Origin: Roseiarcus sp963820095 | GTDB taxonomy: Bacteria; Pseudomonadota; Alphaproteobacteria; Rhizobiales; Beijerinckiaceae | DNA: 64,000 nucleotides | Reading direction: 5' to 3' | NCBI GenBank assembly: GCA_963820095.1 | Contig: CAWFZA010000032.1 | Coordinates: 50,943 to 114,942, forward strand | Part shown: positions 27,228-37,526 of the stretch, piece by piece | Layout of the letters: each line of letters begins with the position of its first letter | Position numbering within the stretch: position 1 is the stretch's first letter | The notes under the pieces: model-generated | Databases searched by the model: none | Seen by the model: only the letters and a program-made list of their open reading frames with translations | Told to the model about the DNA's origin: nothing | Translations under genes and position numbers: made by a program

Positions 27228-28667
27228 ATGCAGAAGCTTTTCATTGGCGGCAAATGGGTCGACGCGAAATCCGGAGCGACCTTGCCGGTCATCGATCCGT
27301 CGACCGGCGAGTCCTACGACACGATCCCGCGTGGGGCGGCGGCCGATATCGACGCGGCGGTCAAGGCCGCACGCGCCGCCTACGAGGGCGCATGGGGCGC
27401 GATGACCGCGACGGACCGCGGCCGCATCCTCATGAAGATGGCCGGCCTCATCGCCTCGCGCGCCGACGAGCTTGCGGAAGCCGAGGCGCGCGACACCGGC
27501 AAGCCGATGGGCCAGGCGCGCGCCGACATCACGCTGGCCGCCCGCTATTACGAATATTACGGCGGCGCCGCCGACAAGCTGCACGGCGAGATCGTGCCCT
27601 TCATGGCGGGCTTCCACGCTCAGGTGACTCGCGAGCCCTATGGCGTGATCGCCTGTATCCTGCCGTGGAACTATCCGGCGCAGATGTTCGGCCGCTCGCT
27701 CGCGCCCGCGCTCGCCGCCGGCAACGCGGTGGTGCTGAAACCCGCCGAGGACGCCTGCATGTCGCCGCTCCTCATCTCGGCGATCGCCGAGGAAGCGGGG
27801 ATACCGGCGGGCGCCATCAATGTCGTCACCGGCCTCGGCCATGAGGCCGGCGCCGCGCTGATCGCTCATGACGGGATCGACATGATCACCTTCACGGGCT
27901 CGCCGGAGGTCGGCACGATCGTGCAGAAGGCGGCGGCGGATCATCACGTCAAATGCACGCTCGAACTCGGCGGCAAGTCGCCGCAGATCGTGTTCGCCGA
28001 CGCGGACCGCAAGAAGGCCATTCCGTTCATCACCCGCGCCATCACCCAGAACGGCGGGCAGACCTGCTCGGCCGGAAGCCGCCTGCTGGTCGAGCGCAAG
28101 ATCTACGACGATTTCGTCGGCGAGGTCGCGGAGGCCTTCTCGAACGTGCGCGTCGGCACGCCGGCGATGAATCTCGATCTCGGGCCCGATGATCAGCGCC
28201 AAGCAGCGCGACCGCGTCAACGGGTTCGTCGACGCGGCGCGCAAGGCCGGCATTCCGGTGCTCGCCGAAGGACGGCTCGCCAACGATCTGCCCGTCAGGC
28301 GGCTATCTACGTGACGCCGACACTGTTCGGCCCGGTGCCGCGCAGCAATACGCTGGCGCGTGACGAAGTGTTCGGCCCGGTGCTCTCCGTGTTGCCCTTC
28401 GAGGACGAGGCGGACGCGATCGCTCTCGCCAACGCGACGGACTACGGCCTCGTCGCCGCGGTCTGGACGCGCGACGGATCGCGCCAGACGCGCGTCGCCA
28501 AGAGCGTCCGCAGCGGTCAGGTGTTCATCAACTGCTACGGCGCCGGCGGCGGCGTCGAGCTGCCGTTCGGCGGCGTGAAGAAGAGCGGTCACGGACGCGA
28601 AAAAGGCTTCCTCGCGCTCGAGGAGTTCAGCGTCGTCAAGACCGTGGTGCAGAGCTACGCGGACTGA
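27228..28667 (+). CDS. Aldehyde dehydrogenase (three +1 shifts that cancel)
   Basis: NAD(P)-dependent aldehyde dehydrogenase, about 478 residues after correction. Catalytic Asn148 (PWNYP), Glu246 (LELGGKSP) and Cys280 (GGQTCSAGSR) are intact. Between about 28189 and 28314 the translation turns into Arg-rich nonsense, then resumes with YVTPTLFGPVP. Removing single bases near 28189 (ccc-g-atg), 28291 (ccc-g-tca) and 28310 (tat-c-tac) gives GPMISAKQRDRVNGFVDAAR and GYYVTPTLFGPV. The ATG at 27228 follows AGAGGAAC. It acts after the alcohol dehydrogenase upstream. Confidence 0.9.
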   Translation: MQKLFIGGKWVDAKSGATLPVIDPSTGESYDTIPRGAAADIDAAVKAARAAYEGAWGAMTATDRGRILMKMAGLIASRADELAEAEARDTGKPMGQARADITLAARYYEYYGGAADKLHGEIVPFMAGFHAQVTREPYGVIACILPWNYPAQMFGRSLAPALAAGNAVVLKPAEDACMSPLLISAIAEEAGIPAGAINVVTGLGHEAGAALIAHDGIDMITFTGSPEVGTIVQKAAADHHVKCTLELGGKSPQIVFADADRKKAIPFITRAITQNGGQTCSAGSRLLVERKIYDDFVGEVAEAFSNVRVGTPAMNLDLGPDDQRQAARPRQRVRRRGAQGRHSGARRRTARQRSARQAAIYVTPTLFGPVPRSNTLARDEVFGPVLSVLPFEDEADAIALANATDYGLVAAVWTRDGSRQTRVAKSVRSGQVFINCYGAGGGVELPFGGVKKSGHGREKGFLALEEFSVVKTVVQSYAD

Positions 28668-28763
28668 CGCCTTAGGGGCGCGCCTCGTCATGGTCGCTAT
28701 GGCCAAAGAACCCGGCTAGCTACGCCGGCGGGTCCATGTTGCCGATGTTGGCGGCGGCTGGGC

Positions 28764-29784
28764 CTATTCGTAGAAGCCCTCGCCCTGCGTCGCCTTGCGG
28801 ACCGTCGCGAACTGTTCGGCGTCGTGGCCGAACCAGACCGCCGCGCCGGTGTCCGCGGCGAGCGCCTGGATGCGCCGCACCGTGCGCATGATGCCGAGCG
28901 AATTGTAGCTGATGCCCGGCTGCTTGCGCCTTCGGGCCGTAGTTCTCCGCCGTGTAGCAGGCGTCGGAGCACCAGGATCACGCCGGGCTGGCTGCGGAGC
29001 GAGACCTGCAGGCCGAGCATGCCGCGCGCATGGCCGGGGCCGAAATTGAGGAGCCGCACGCCGTCGACGATGTTCTGGTCCGGCTCCTCGCGGCCGATCT
29101 CGCGCCAGTTGAGCTGCGCCTTGATCATCGCCTCGAGATCCTTCAGCGCATAGGGCGAGCCGTGGTCCTGCAGCGCGTATTGCCGGAATGCGCCGGCGAA
29201 CTCGTCCTCATGTACGATGATCTTCGACTTGCGGAAATATTCGACGCAGCCCGCATGGTCGCAATGCAGATGTGACAAGCACGACATAGTCGACGTCGTC
29301 CGGCCCGACGCCCATCATGTCGAGCCGCGCGGGCAGCTGCATTCCTCGCCGCCGATATGCGGAAAAAGCTCCTGCAAGCCGTCGACCGGCCAGCGTCCGT
29401 TCGGACCGCCCCAGGTCGGATTGCAGCCGGTGTCGAACAAGGATGTTGCCGTCCGCGTGCTCGATGTAATAGGCCGAGACCGGAATATCGACGACCTGTC
29501 CGCGCGGGTTGGGATTGCGCGCCGTCGCCACGGTCGAGTTGGCGACCATGAAATTCTTGTCGAGTCGCAGCTTGCCGAGATCGAGCACATGCAGCTTGAG
29601 CTTGCCTGCTTGTCTCGAGATTGATCGGTGCGGCGCTCCGCGCTGGCGGCGATGGAGCTTGACGGCGCCGACCGGACGGCGCGGAAGCGGGCCGATCCCA
29701 TTCGTCGACCGGTCGAGATCGAAGCGCTCGGTTCGGCTCCAGAAGATCGCCGCCGGCGCCGTTCTCGAACTCGAAGATCTTCAT
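28764..29784 (-). CDS. Metallo-beta-lactamase-fold hydrolase, N-acyl homoserine lactonase-like (several frameshifts)
   Basis: The ATG at 29784 follows GGGAGG. Bridging several shifts gives MKIFEFENGAGGDLLEPN, DIPVSAYYIEHADGNIL, FDTGCNPTWGGPNGRWPV, the metal motif SHLHCDHAGCVEYFR, LLNFGPGHARGMLGLQVSL and GAAVWFGHDAEQFATVR before the stop at 28764. The order FDTGCNP then HxHxDH then GHxxGMLG is that of AiiA/AttM-type lactonases. At the two junctions I checked the frame moves by one base (for example ctt-g-ttc near 29445). It could quench acyl-homoserine lactones or open another lactone. It converges with the aldehyde dehydrogenase and has the same direction as the LysR upstream. Confidence 0.75.
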
Positions 29785-29890
29785 TGGTTCCCTCCCCGCG
29801 GCGTCTGCCGCGAGCGAATCCGGGCTTGCGTTACACTCTAAGTCTCCCGCGCCGTCGCTCAAGAAGCGCAACACGGCGTATCTCGGCCGA

Positions 29891-30826
29891 TCATGCGACA
29901 GCAGCTATGCGCCCCGGCTCTTTGCTGGCGCGCGCGTCCTCGACGATCAGCGCCACGAGATCGCGCGCGAAGCTCGGCAGCATGTCGAGGCTGCGGAGGC
30001 AGATCTTGAGATCGCGCAACGCCCATTTGTCGGTGAGCTTCACGAGATGGATGTCGCTCGCCTTTGCTTGCCGGCGCGCCGCCGATTCCGGCAGGATTCC
30101 GATCCCGACATTGGCCTGCACGAGGCGGCACATCGCCTCGAAATTGCCGACCTGGATGCGCATCTTCAGGCGGCGGTTCACGCCGTCCGCAGCTTCGACC
30201 AGGAAGGAATGGATCGCGCTCGCTTCGGGCAGGCAGACGTGATCGAAATCGAGCGTCTCCTCGAAGCTGACCTCCGAATGCTGGGCGAGCGCGTGGCCGC
30301 GCGCGCAGACGAGGATCAGCCGGTCCTCACGGTAGGGCAGGACTTCAAGGCCATCCGATGCGCACATTTCCGGCGACGATGCCGATATCCGCCGCGCCGT
30401 CGGTCACCGCGCGCACGATGTTGGGGCTCAGCCGCTCGCGCAGATCGACGTTGACGTTGCGATGGGTCGATAGAAAGCGCGAGAGGACGGCGGGCAGAAA
30501 CTCAGTGATCGCGGTGGTGTTGGCGAAGAGCCGGACATTGCCCTTCACGCCCCTGCGCATATTCCTGCAGGTCCGAGCACAGACGCTCCATCTGCCGCTG
30601 CACGTCGAGCGCGTGCTGCAAGCATCACCTGTCCGGGCGGCGTGAGCGTCACCCCGTTGCTCGCGCGGTAGAGCAGCTTTGTTCCGAGCGATTCCTCGAG
30701 GTTCTTGATGCGCGTGCTTGCGGCGGGCAGCGACATATGCACGCGCTCGGCCCCGCGCGTGAGACTGTTTTCCTGGGCGATGCATATGAACAGCCGGAGG
30801 TCCGCGAAATCAAAGTGGGTGAGCAC
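29891..30826 (-). CDS. LysR family transcriptional regulator (several frameshifts)
   Basis: The GTG at 30826 follows GGGGAGG and begins LTHFDFADLRLFICIAQENS. The winged helix reads ERVHMSLPAASTRIKNLEES. After shifts near 30620 and 30560 the linker and effector domain continue with GNVRLFANTTAITEFLPAVL and DGAADIGIVAGNV. After another near 30360 follow YREDRLILVCARGHALAQ and ANVGIGILPE, to the stop at 29891. Corrected length is about 310 residues, normal. It is divergent from the MaoC-like/PrpD genes and shares a palindromic promoter with them, so it probably controls that pair. Confidence 0.82.
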
Positions 30827-30914
30827 CCAACGACCTCCCCATAGCCCTGTTCTAGCGCGCCTAAGCCCGGCTTTGCATATTTGAAATTGATACAGCGCGC
30901 CGGCAAAGATCAAG

Positions 30915-30934
30915 CATGTTCACAACAGAACATG
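30915..30934. promoter_or_regulatory. LysR-type operator palindrome
   Basis: CATGTTC-ACAACA-GAACATG, a perfect 7-bp inverted repeat with a 6-bp spacer, lies between the divergent LysR (GTG at 30826) and the MaoC-like gene (start near 30951). A site this close to the hydratase start could act as operator for either gene. Confidence 0.55.
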
Positions 30935-30950
30935 GGCGTTGGCGAAACTG

Positions 30951-31859
30951 GTGAACAATCTCGACCGAGCTCGAGAGTGGTTGGGGAGGGTTGACGTGCG
31001 CACGGATATCGCAGCGCCGTCCGAACTCGCGATCCTGTTTGACCTGCTCGACCTTGGGCCGGCGCCGCAGGTGGGCGATGAGCTGCCGGCGCTCGCGCAT
31101 TCGCTGTATTTTCGCGCCTGGGGCCGCGCGTCGGAAACGACCGAGAGCGGCGATTTCCTCGATCCGGCGCTGCCGCCGATCGAATTGCCGAGACGTCTTT
31201 GCGTCGAGCGCCGAATTCGTTTCGATCGCACGATCCGCGTGGGGGATCCAATCTGCCGCTACGCTCATGTCGTCGATGTCGCCGAAAGAGCAGGCGAGGC
31301 GGGGCCCATCGTGACGCTCCGGCTTCGCCATGACATTGCGGATTCCGAAGGCGTCGCAATCTCCGAGGATCGGCGCCTTATATACATGGCGCGCGGCGAA
31401 CCGCTGCCGGCGTCCGCGCCGCTCGCGATCCGCGGGCCGGCGCGGTGGTCGCGGGAGTTCCGGGCCGATCCCCGGGCTCTCTTCAGCTATTCTGCGCTCA
31501 CACGCGACAAGAACCGCGTTCACTACGACAGGCCGTTTGCGACTTTCGTCGAAGGCCACCCCGGCCTCGTCGTTCAGAGCGATCTTGCGGCGACATTGCT
31601 GCTCGATCTTCTGCGCGAACATGTGCCGGCCGCGCGGCTCCTCGAATGTTCGCTCTACACGAGGCGCTGGCTTCACGACACTGGGCCGCTTCGGCTGTTC
31701 GGGCGCCCGCGAGGCGTGGACGCCGCCGACCTCTGGGCGGAAGACACGCAGGGCCGGCTCGCCATCGAGGCGATCGCCACATTTGAGAACGGTTCCCCGA
31801 AGAAGACGCAGCCTGGCGTTGACCGCAGTGCGAATCCGATGGGCGCCGACCGATCCTGA
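30951..31859 (+). CDS. MaoC/HTD2-like dehydratase, paralogue of 21806-22648
   Basis: About 302 residues, intact. The start is uncertain: TTG at 30939, GTG at 30951 or GTG near 30995. I choose 30951 because the paralogue at 21806 aligns from a WxG segment that here reads EWLGRVDVRTDIAAP, so a start at 30995 would cut it off. N-terminal hot-dog region FDLLDLGPAPQVGDELPALA; C-terminal MaoC motif FSYSALTRDKNRVHYDRPFA and HPGLVVQSDLAATLLLD. A mesaconyl/itaconyl-CoA hydratase-like role is plausible. It is 20 bp before the PrpD gene and is divergent from the LysR at 29891. Confidence 0.83.
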   Translation: MNNLDRAREWLGRVDVRTDIAAPSELAILFDLLDLGPAPQVGDELPALAHSLYFRAWGRASETTESGDFLDPALPPIELPRRLCVERRIRFDRTIRVGDPICRYAHVVDVAERAGEAGPIVTLRLRHDIADSEGVAISEDRRLIYMARGEPLPASAPLAIRGPARWSREFRADPRALFSYSALTRDKNRVHYDRPFATFVEGHPGLVVQSDLAATLLLDLLREHVPAARLLECSLYTRRWLHDTGPLRLFGRPRGVDAADLWAEDTQGRLAIEAIATFENGSPKKTQPGVDRSANPMGADRS

Positions 31860-31879
31860 CAACGCGAGGACGCAAAGCC

Positions 31880-33257
31880 ATGCCGCACTTTCCTGAACAG
31901 ACCCTCGCCGAATTCGCCGCCGGTCTCTCCCATGACGCCATTCCAGCGCCGGTCGTGACACGCTGCGAGGACCTGATGCTGGACTGGTTCGGCTCGGCGC
32001 TCGCGGGCAAGGAGATGCGTCCGGTCGCGATCATGGAGCGCTTCGCCGCCGCGATGGGGCCGGCGCAGGGACCTTCCGAGGTGATCGTCAACCGGCGAAC
32101 CACCTCGCCCCTCTTTGCAGCCATGGTCAACGCAGCCTCCTCGCATGTCGCGGAGCAGGACGACGTGCACAATGGCTCGGTTTTCCATCCCGGCGGCCGT
32201 CGTGTTTCCGCCTGCGCTCGCTGTCGCGCAGGCGGTTGGCGCGCCGGGGCCGGAGCTCCTGACCGCCTGCGTGGTTGGCTACGAAGTCGGCATCCGCGTG
32301 GGTGAATTTCTCGGACAGGCGCATTACAAGGTGTTTCACACGACGGGCACAGCGGGGTCGATCGCGGCCGCGGCGGCGGCGGGGCGCCTGTTGCGCCTCT
32401 CGCCGGAGCAGATGCTGCACGCTTTCGGCTCGGCCGGAACGCAGGCTGCCGGCCTGTGGGAGTTCCTGCGCGACGCGGCGGATTCCAAGCCGCTTCATAC
32501 AGCCCACGCTTCGGCGACGGGCCTTGCTTCTGCCTATCTTGCGAAGGACGGGTTCACGGGCGCGCGGCGCATTTTGACCGGGACGCAAGCCATGGCCGCC
32601 GGCATGTCGAAGGAGGCGGACCCGGCTCGCCTCACCGATAGGCTTGGCGAGCGCTGGGCGCTTGCCGAAACGTCGTTCAAGTTCCATGCGTCCTGTCGCC
32701 ACACCCACCCGGCGGCGGACGCACTGATGCGCGTGATGCAGGAGGGCGCGCTGAAGCCGGACGATGTAGCGCATGTCACCGCGCAAGTGCATCAGGCGGC
32801 GATCGATGTTCTTGGCCCGGTCACCGACCCGCAGACGGTCCATCAGGCCAAATTCTCCATGGGCTCCGTCCTCGCTCTCGCTGCGACGCGGAAAGGGGCG
32901 GGCATGTTCGATTTCGAACGCTTTTTTCAGGCGCCGCAGACGAAGGATTTCGCGCGGAAGGTCACGATGGTCTTCGATCCGGAGGTGCAGGCGGCCTATC
33001 CGCAACGCTGGATCGGCAAGGTCGAGGTCGAAACCGTCGACGGCCGGCGGCTCACGGGCCGGGTCGACGAGCCGAAGGGCGACCCCGGAAACACGCTTTC
33101 CCGCGCGGAACTCGAAGCCAAGGCGCGCGGACTCGCCGAGTTTTCGCATTCCGCCACTCCAGATGAGATGACGCAATGGTTTCCGCTGTTTGCCAGTCTC
33201 GCAACGGCGCCGCAGCCGCCGCGCTTCTTCGGGCCAGAGAACGTCTCGTCGCATTAA
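31880..33257 (+). CDS. MmgE/PrpD family protein (one +1 frameshift)
   Basis: 2-methylcitrate dehydratase / cis-aconitate decarboxylase superfamily. N-terminus LAEFAAGLSHDAIPAPVVTR and SHVAEQDDVHNGSVFHPGG. One extra base near 32198 (ggc-g-gcc), then AVVFPPALAVAQAVGAPGPE, VGYEVGIRVGEFLG, HTTGTAGSIAAAAAAGRLL and FKFHASCRHTHPAADAL. The corrected length of about 458 residues is normal. PrpD-family enzymes make or use itaconate- and methylaconitate-like acids, which fits the neighbouring mesaconyl/itaconyl-type hydratase. The C-terminal 30 residues are slightly atypical and could hide another shift. Confidence 0.85.
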
Positions 33258-33421
33258 TCTGCTGCGAAGGGCGGCTTCAGGATAAACAAATGGAAAGGGG
33301 GACTAGCGTCGGCTTAGTCTCCACACTAGAGGAAACAGGTCCACGGAAGTCGAACGCTTCGGGACACGAGAGAAGAACGCCTTCGTCGCAAGCCCTGCGA
33401 GGGCGCAAAGGGAGGAAGACC

Positions 33422-34614
33422 ATGGGATATGTTACGAGGATGGGGCGAATGGCCGCGCTTGTCGCCGCCTGCGCCGGTTTGGCCGGCTTTGCGCAAGCCG
33501 TCCGCGCGGATGGCGTGGACGAATTGCCGAAAAACATCCAGGACACGCTCTACAACAAGGACCTCCTCGACCCGCAGCAGCCGATCGGCCCGAGCATCTA
33601 TCGCGACTGGAAGCCGAAGAAGGGCCCGCCCTGGACGATCGGATACGCGAGTTCCTATGCTGGCAACACTTGGCGCGCGGCCGCCCTCGATGACCTCGAA
33701 AACAACCTCATCCCGAAGTGGAAGAAGCTCGGGCTGATCAAGGACGTCATCGTCACGCAGTCCAATCTCAAGGATTCCACGCAGATCCAGCAGATGCGCC
33801 AACTCGTCGACCGCGGCGTCGACGCGCTCATCATCTGCTGTTCGAACCCGACAGCGCTAAACGAGACCGTCAAATACGCCTATGACAAGGGCGTCCCCGT
33901 CTTTTCGATGGTCGGCTACGTGACGTCGCCCTATGCCGTCAATTCGTCGACGAACTTCGTCGTGACTGGCAGGAAGATGGGTGAGTGGCTGGTCGACGAG
34001 ATCGGCAAGAAGGGCAATGTTCTGGTCGTGGAAGGCATTCCGGGCACCAGCACCTCGGATTCGCTCGATCGCGGCATCAAGCTTGGCCTCGCGAACCGCG
34101 GCCGACGTCAAGATCGTCGGCGACGTCGCCGGGATGTGGACGGATCAGGTCGCGCAGGCGGAAGTGCAGAAGTGGCTCGCCAACCATCCCGGCGATCTCG
34201 ATGGCGTCGTCGTGCAGTCCGCGGCCGAGCTCGGCGTTCTGCGCGCACTGGAGCAGTCCGGCCGCAAGATGCCGCCGGTCGCGATCGGCGGCGAGATCGG
34301 CGCGCTCTGCTATTGGCGCCATCATCCGAAGTTCGTCAGCGCCGCGATCCAGGGCTGGCCTCCGGCGAGCGAAATGGAGCTCACCTGGAACATCATGATG
34401 CGCACGCTCGAGGGACAGGGACCGAAGATCCAGTCGGTGCTCGTCGACTCGTTCAAGCTCGCCTATCGACGACGTGGGCGACGAGCGTTGCCTGAGGACT
34501 GCAAGCGAGAACTCGGACAAGTGGTTCAAGGTGAAAGCTGACAAGTGGGGCGGCAAAGCCTATCTCGACAACTTCTTCCTGCGTCCGGCCGATCCGGAGA
34601 CCTTCAAGCACTGA
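33422..34614 (+). CDS. Ribose-type ABC substrate-binding protein (two +1 frameshifts)
   Basis: Periplasmic type 1 binding protein (Peripla_BP_4). The ATG follows GGGAGGAAGACC. Signal peptide with core AALVAACAGLAGFAQA and a probable VRA-DG cleavage. The domain runs from PWTIGYASSYAGNTWRAAAL through VDRGVDALIICCSNPTALNE to VEGIPGTSTSDSLDRG. Extra bases near 34095 (aac-c-gcg) and 34469 (tat-c-gac) precede ADVKIVGDVAGMWTDQVAQA and SDKWFKVKADKWGG, ending DPETFKH. Corrected length is about 396 residues. It starts a large operon whose ATPase and permeases are at 34.8, 38.5 and 39.9 kb. A terminator follows the stop. Confidence 0.87.
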
Positions 34615-34625
34615 GCGCCTGGTGT

Positions 34626-34665
34626 CGGGGCGCGGCGTTCGAACCGTCGCGTCCCGTCCTTTTTT
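34626..34665 (+). terminator. Rho-independent terminator/attenuator after the binding-protein gene
   Basis: Twelve-base stem 34626-34637 pairs with 34645-34656 (two G-U pairs) around the loop TTCGAAC, followed by TCC and six T. It lies 12 bp after the stop at 34614. Because the rest of the transporter continues in the same direction, it probably reduces rather than abolishes downstream expression. Confidence 0.65.
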
Positions 34666-34812
34666 GCTGTCAAACGCCGTCCGCGATGCGTTCGAACGCG
34701 GCGAGAAGTCTTGGGGAATGGGTTTGGTGCTGGCAGTCGCGTCCAGCCTGATCGTTGGCGAAGGCGTCCGCCGCGCGCGAGAGGGCAGGCGCTCGTGGCT
34801 GAGGCCGCCCTC

Positions 34813-36500
34813 ATGACGGAGCGCAAGGGCGGCAGGCGGCGGACGAAAGCGCGTCCGCGCACGTCCTTCGGGTCGCACGGCGTCTCGCTGGTCGGCATCC
34901 GCAAGTCGTTCGACGTCACGCGGCGCTCTGGACGGCGCCTCGTTCAGCGCGAGGCTCGGCGAGGTCCATGCGATCTTCGGCGGCAATGGCAGCGGCAAGA
35001 GCACGCTCGCCAAGGTGATCTCGGGCGTGCTGCCGATCGACGCAGGTCAGGTCAACATTCTCGGCCATACGCCGAATTCGCCGCATGACGCGCGCGCCAT
35101 CGGCGTCGCGACGGTCTTCCAGGAGGTGCTCGTCGCGGACGAGAGCTCGATCCTCGACAATCTCTATCTCGGCGCCGATCGGCTTTGGTCGCGGGTGCTG
35201 ACGCGCGCCGAAAAGATGAGGGCGGCTGAGAACGCTCATGACCGAATTGAGCGGTCTTGACCTCGACCTCGACATGATGGCGGCGCCAACTGCCTCTGAG
35301 CCTCAAGGCCTGGATCACGATCGCCCGGGCGCTGCTCGCCAAGCCGAAGGTCCTCATCCTCGATGAGTCCTCCGCCGCGCTCGATCTCGATTCGACTGAG
35401 CGGCTGTTCGCCAGGATCCGCGAATTGCGCGACGAGGGATCCTGCGTCCTCATCGTCACCCATCGCATCGCCGAAATGACGCGCATCGCTGATCGCGTCA
35501 CCGTGCTGCGGGACGGACGCGATGTCGGCGTCCTCGGAAAGGGTGAGATCACGGAGGCCAACCTTCTCCGGCTCATGGCGGGCAGATCGGAGCGGCCGGC
35601 AAGGCCGGTCGATCCGGCCGCGGATGCGCGCGACCGCAGCGTCGTGATGAAGGCCGACGCGATGAAAACTCTGGCCACGCAGCCGCGCGATCGACTTCCG
35701 CCTCCATCACGGCGAGATTCTCGGCGTCGCCGGTCTGGATGGCCACGGGCAGTCCGATTTCGTGCGGATTCTGGCGGGCGTTCAGCGAGCGGTCGGCTCC
35801 GGGCCGATCGTGATCGGAGAGCATGGCGGCTTCCACGCCATCAATTCGCTTGACCGACGCCGCGCGCCACAAGGTCGCCTATGTGTCCGGCGACCGGAAG
35901 CGCGAGGGCATCTTCGCCAATCTGAGCATCTTCGAGAACATGCTTGCGCCTCTCTATCGCGCGAAATCGCGCGGCGGAAAGCTCGCCCTCATCGACTGGA
36001 CGGCGCTTAGCGGCTCGTTTCGAATGGGAACGCGAGAAGCTGTCGATCCGCATGGGCGACCGTGGCGACAAGATCACGTCGCTCAGCGGCGGCAACCAGC
36101 AGAAGGTGCTGATCGGCCGCGCCTTCGCCCTCAGTCCGAACATTCTCATCCTGAACGATCCGGCGCGCGGCGTCGACATCGGCGCCAAGACCGACCTCTA
36201 TGAGCATTTGCGCGACTTCGCCGCGGCCGGAAAATCCGTCGTCTACATGTCGAGCGAGATCGAGGAACTCGTCGGCTTATGCTCGCGCGTTCTCGTGTTC
36301 CGCAACGGTCATGTGTTCGCCGAACTGACCGGCGACGAGATCAACGGCGACCGCATCCTTGCGGCGATGTTCGGCCAGCCTGCGGCGCCGCATCGTGGTG
36401 GCGACGGCGCCGAGGCGCGACAGCCGGCCGAAGCCGGGTCCGCTCGCCTGCACGAGGCGCCGCGCGTCCGAGAGCGCCTGGCCGCGGCCGAAGGCCAGAC
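34813..36500 (+). CDS. Ribose-type ABC ATPase with two nucleotide-binding domains (six or more +1 frameshifts)
   Basis: RbsA/XylG-like tandem ATPase. Domain 1: VSLVGIRKSFDVT, Walker A FGGNGSGKSTLAKVISG, then VATVFQEVLVADESSILDNL, a degenerate signature (LPLSLKAWITIARALL), Walker B VLILDESSAALD and the H-loop IVTHRIAEM. Domain 2: HGEILGVAGLDGHGQSDFVR, YVSGDRKREGIFANLSIFEN, ITSLSGGNQQKVLIGRAFAL, ILILNDPARGVDIGAKTDL, VVYMSSEIEELVGLCSRVLV. The frame moves by one extra base near 34930, 35231, 35289, 35685, 35850 and 36020. The end is not clear: after ILAAMFGQPAA (about 36380) no stop is seen before the PEBP-like sequence, so the boundary given is approximate. Confidence 0.8.
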
Positions 36501-36509
36501 GCGCGTTCG

Positions 36510-37034
36510 CGCCCTTCGCCCTGCGCTCGCCTGCTTTCGCGGACGGCGGAACCATTCCGGATCGTCCATGCAGAGGCGAGCAACGTTTCGCCGCCGCTCG
36601 CCTGGGACGCGCCGCCAGAGGGCGACGCGGAGCTTCGCTCTGACCGTGACCGATCCGGACGTGCCGCCGGAACTCGGCTTCCCCCGCGCCTTCGCGCACT
36701 GGATGGTCGCCGATATTCCCGCCGACGTGCGCGAGCTTCCGGAAGGGCGCAAGCGGAACGCGCGGCCATGCCGCGCGAGGCGCGCGAATTCGCGAGCGAC
36801 TTCGTGACCTTCCGCATTCCCGGCTACGGCCGCGGCTACGGAGGGCCGTGGCCGCCGGACGACGCGCATCGCTATGTGTTCACGCTCTACGCGCTGAAGA
36901 CCGAGCGGATCGAACTCGACGACGCGGCGGACTATCCGGAGTTCGTACGCGCGGTTCTACCTTCCGCTATAACGACGGCGACGCTGGTTGGCTTTACGGG
37001 CCCGGCGAAAGTGTCGCCGCCGAAACCCGCGTGA
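36510..37034 (+). CDS. YbhB/YbcL-type PEBP (Raf kinase inhibitor-like) protein (four or more +1 frameshifts)
   Basis: Pieces in successive frames read SPAFADGGTIPDR, HAEASNVSPPLAWDAPPEG, RSFALTVTDPDVPPELGFPR, AFAHWMVADIPADVRELPEG, AMPREAREFASDFVTFRIPG, YGGPWPPDDAHRYVFTLYAL and TATLVGF, the core of bacterial phosphatidylethanolamine-binding-like proteins including the conserved DPD and PP-H-Y segments. Near 36750-36770 two extra bases account for the break. No start codon is evident before SPAFADGG (near 36535) and no stop separates it from the ATPase, so a fusion or a lost stop is possible. Its place inside a sugar-type ABC operon is unusual. Function unknown. Confidence 0.72.
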   Translation, partial: RPSPCARLLSRTAEPFRIVHAEASNVSPPLAWDAPPEGDAELRSDRDRSGRAAGTRLPPRLRALDGRRYSRRRARASGRAQAERAAMPREAREFASDFVTFRIPGYGRGYGGPWPPDDAHRYVFTLYALKTERIELDDAADYPEFVRAVLPSAITTATLVGFTGPAKVSPPKPA

Positions 37035-37085
37035 CGTCGCGGGGACGCCGCGCGCATGCCTACTCGAAGCGAAAAGAGCGCAGGG

Positions 37086-37492
37086 ATGACACGCTATTCC
37101 ACGCTGACTGAATTCGACACCGACTGGATCGTCACCTGGGCGAAACGCGTCAACGAAGACCGCGTGCTCAAGGTGATCGGCCGTTTCTTCACCGCCAATT
37201 TCGTCATTGGCGTCGATGATCATGACTTCTACATCCAGGTCCGCAACGGCAAGATCGAGATGGTCGCCGACGAGCCGAACGCCAATCTGATGGGCTGGCA
37301 GTTCGCGCTGCGCGCGCCCGCGAGCTCGTGGAGCAAGTTCGTCGAGCCGGTGCCCGCCGCCCGATGTACAACGACATCTGGGCGATGGCGCATCCGCTGC
37401 ACGGCAAGCTCAAGATCGAGGGCGACACCAAGATCTTCTGGCAGAACCTGCGCGCGCTGACCTGGATGCTCGCCAAGATGCGCCCGAACTGA
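37086..37492 (+). CDS. SCP2 sterol-carrier-like domain protein (frameshifted)
   Basis: A small protein of about 134 residues after correction. It reads MTRYSTLTEFDTDWIVTWAK, FFTANFVIGVDDHDFYIQVR and VADEPNANLMGWQFALRAPA. After two extra bases around 37355-37362 it continues with PMYNDIWAMAHPLHGKLKIE, GDTKIFWQNLRALTWMLAKM and RPN. The strand pattern and the C-terminal GDTKIFWQNLRALTWMLA match SCP2-type lipid or hydrophobic-ligand-binding domains. It lies between the PEBP-like and alpha/beta-hydrolase genes of the ABC operon. A role in holding a hydrophobic substrate is inference. Confidence 0.7.
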
Positions 37493-37526
37493 TCCCGCGA
37501 ACTCAATCCTTCAGGGGCCAACCGAA

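Noticed and set aside
26982..28706. 574-codon minus-strand open frame opposite the dehydrogenases
   Set aside because: Long frames are common opposite GC-rich genes; the plus strand carries a catalytically complete aldehyde dehydrogenase.
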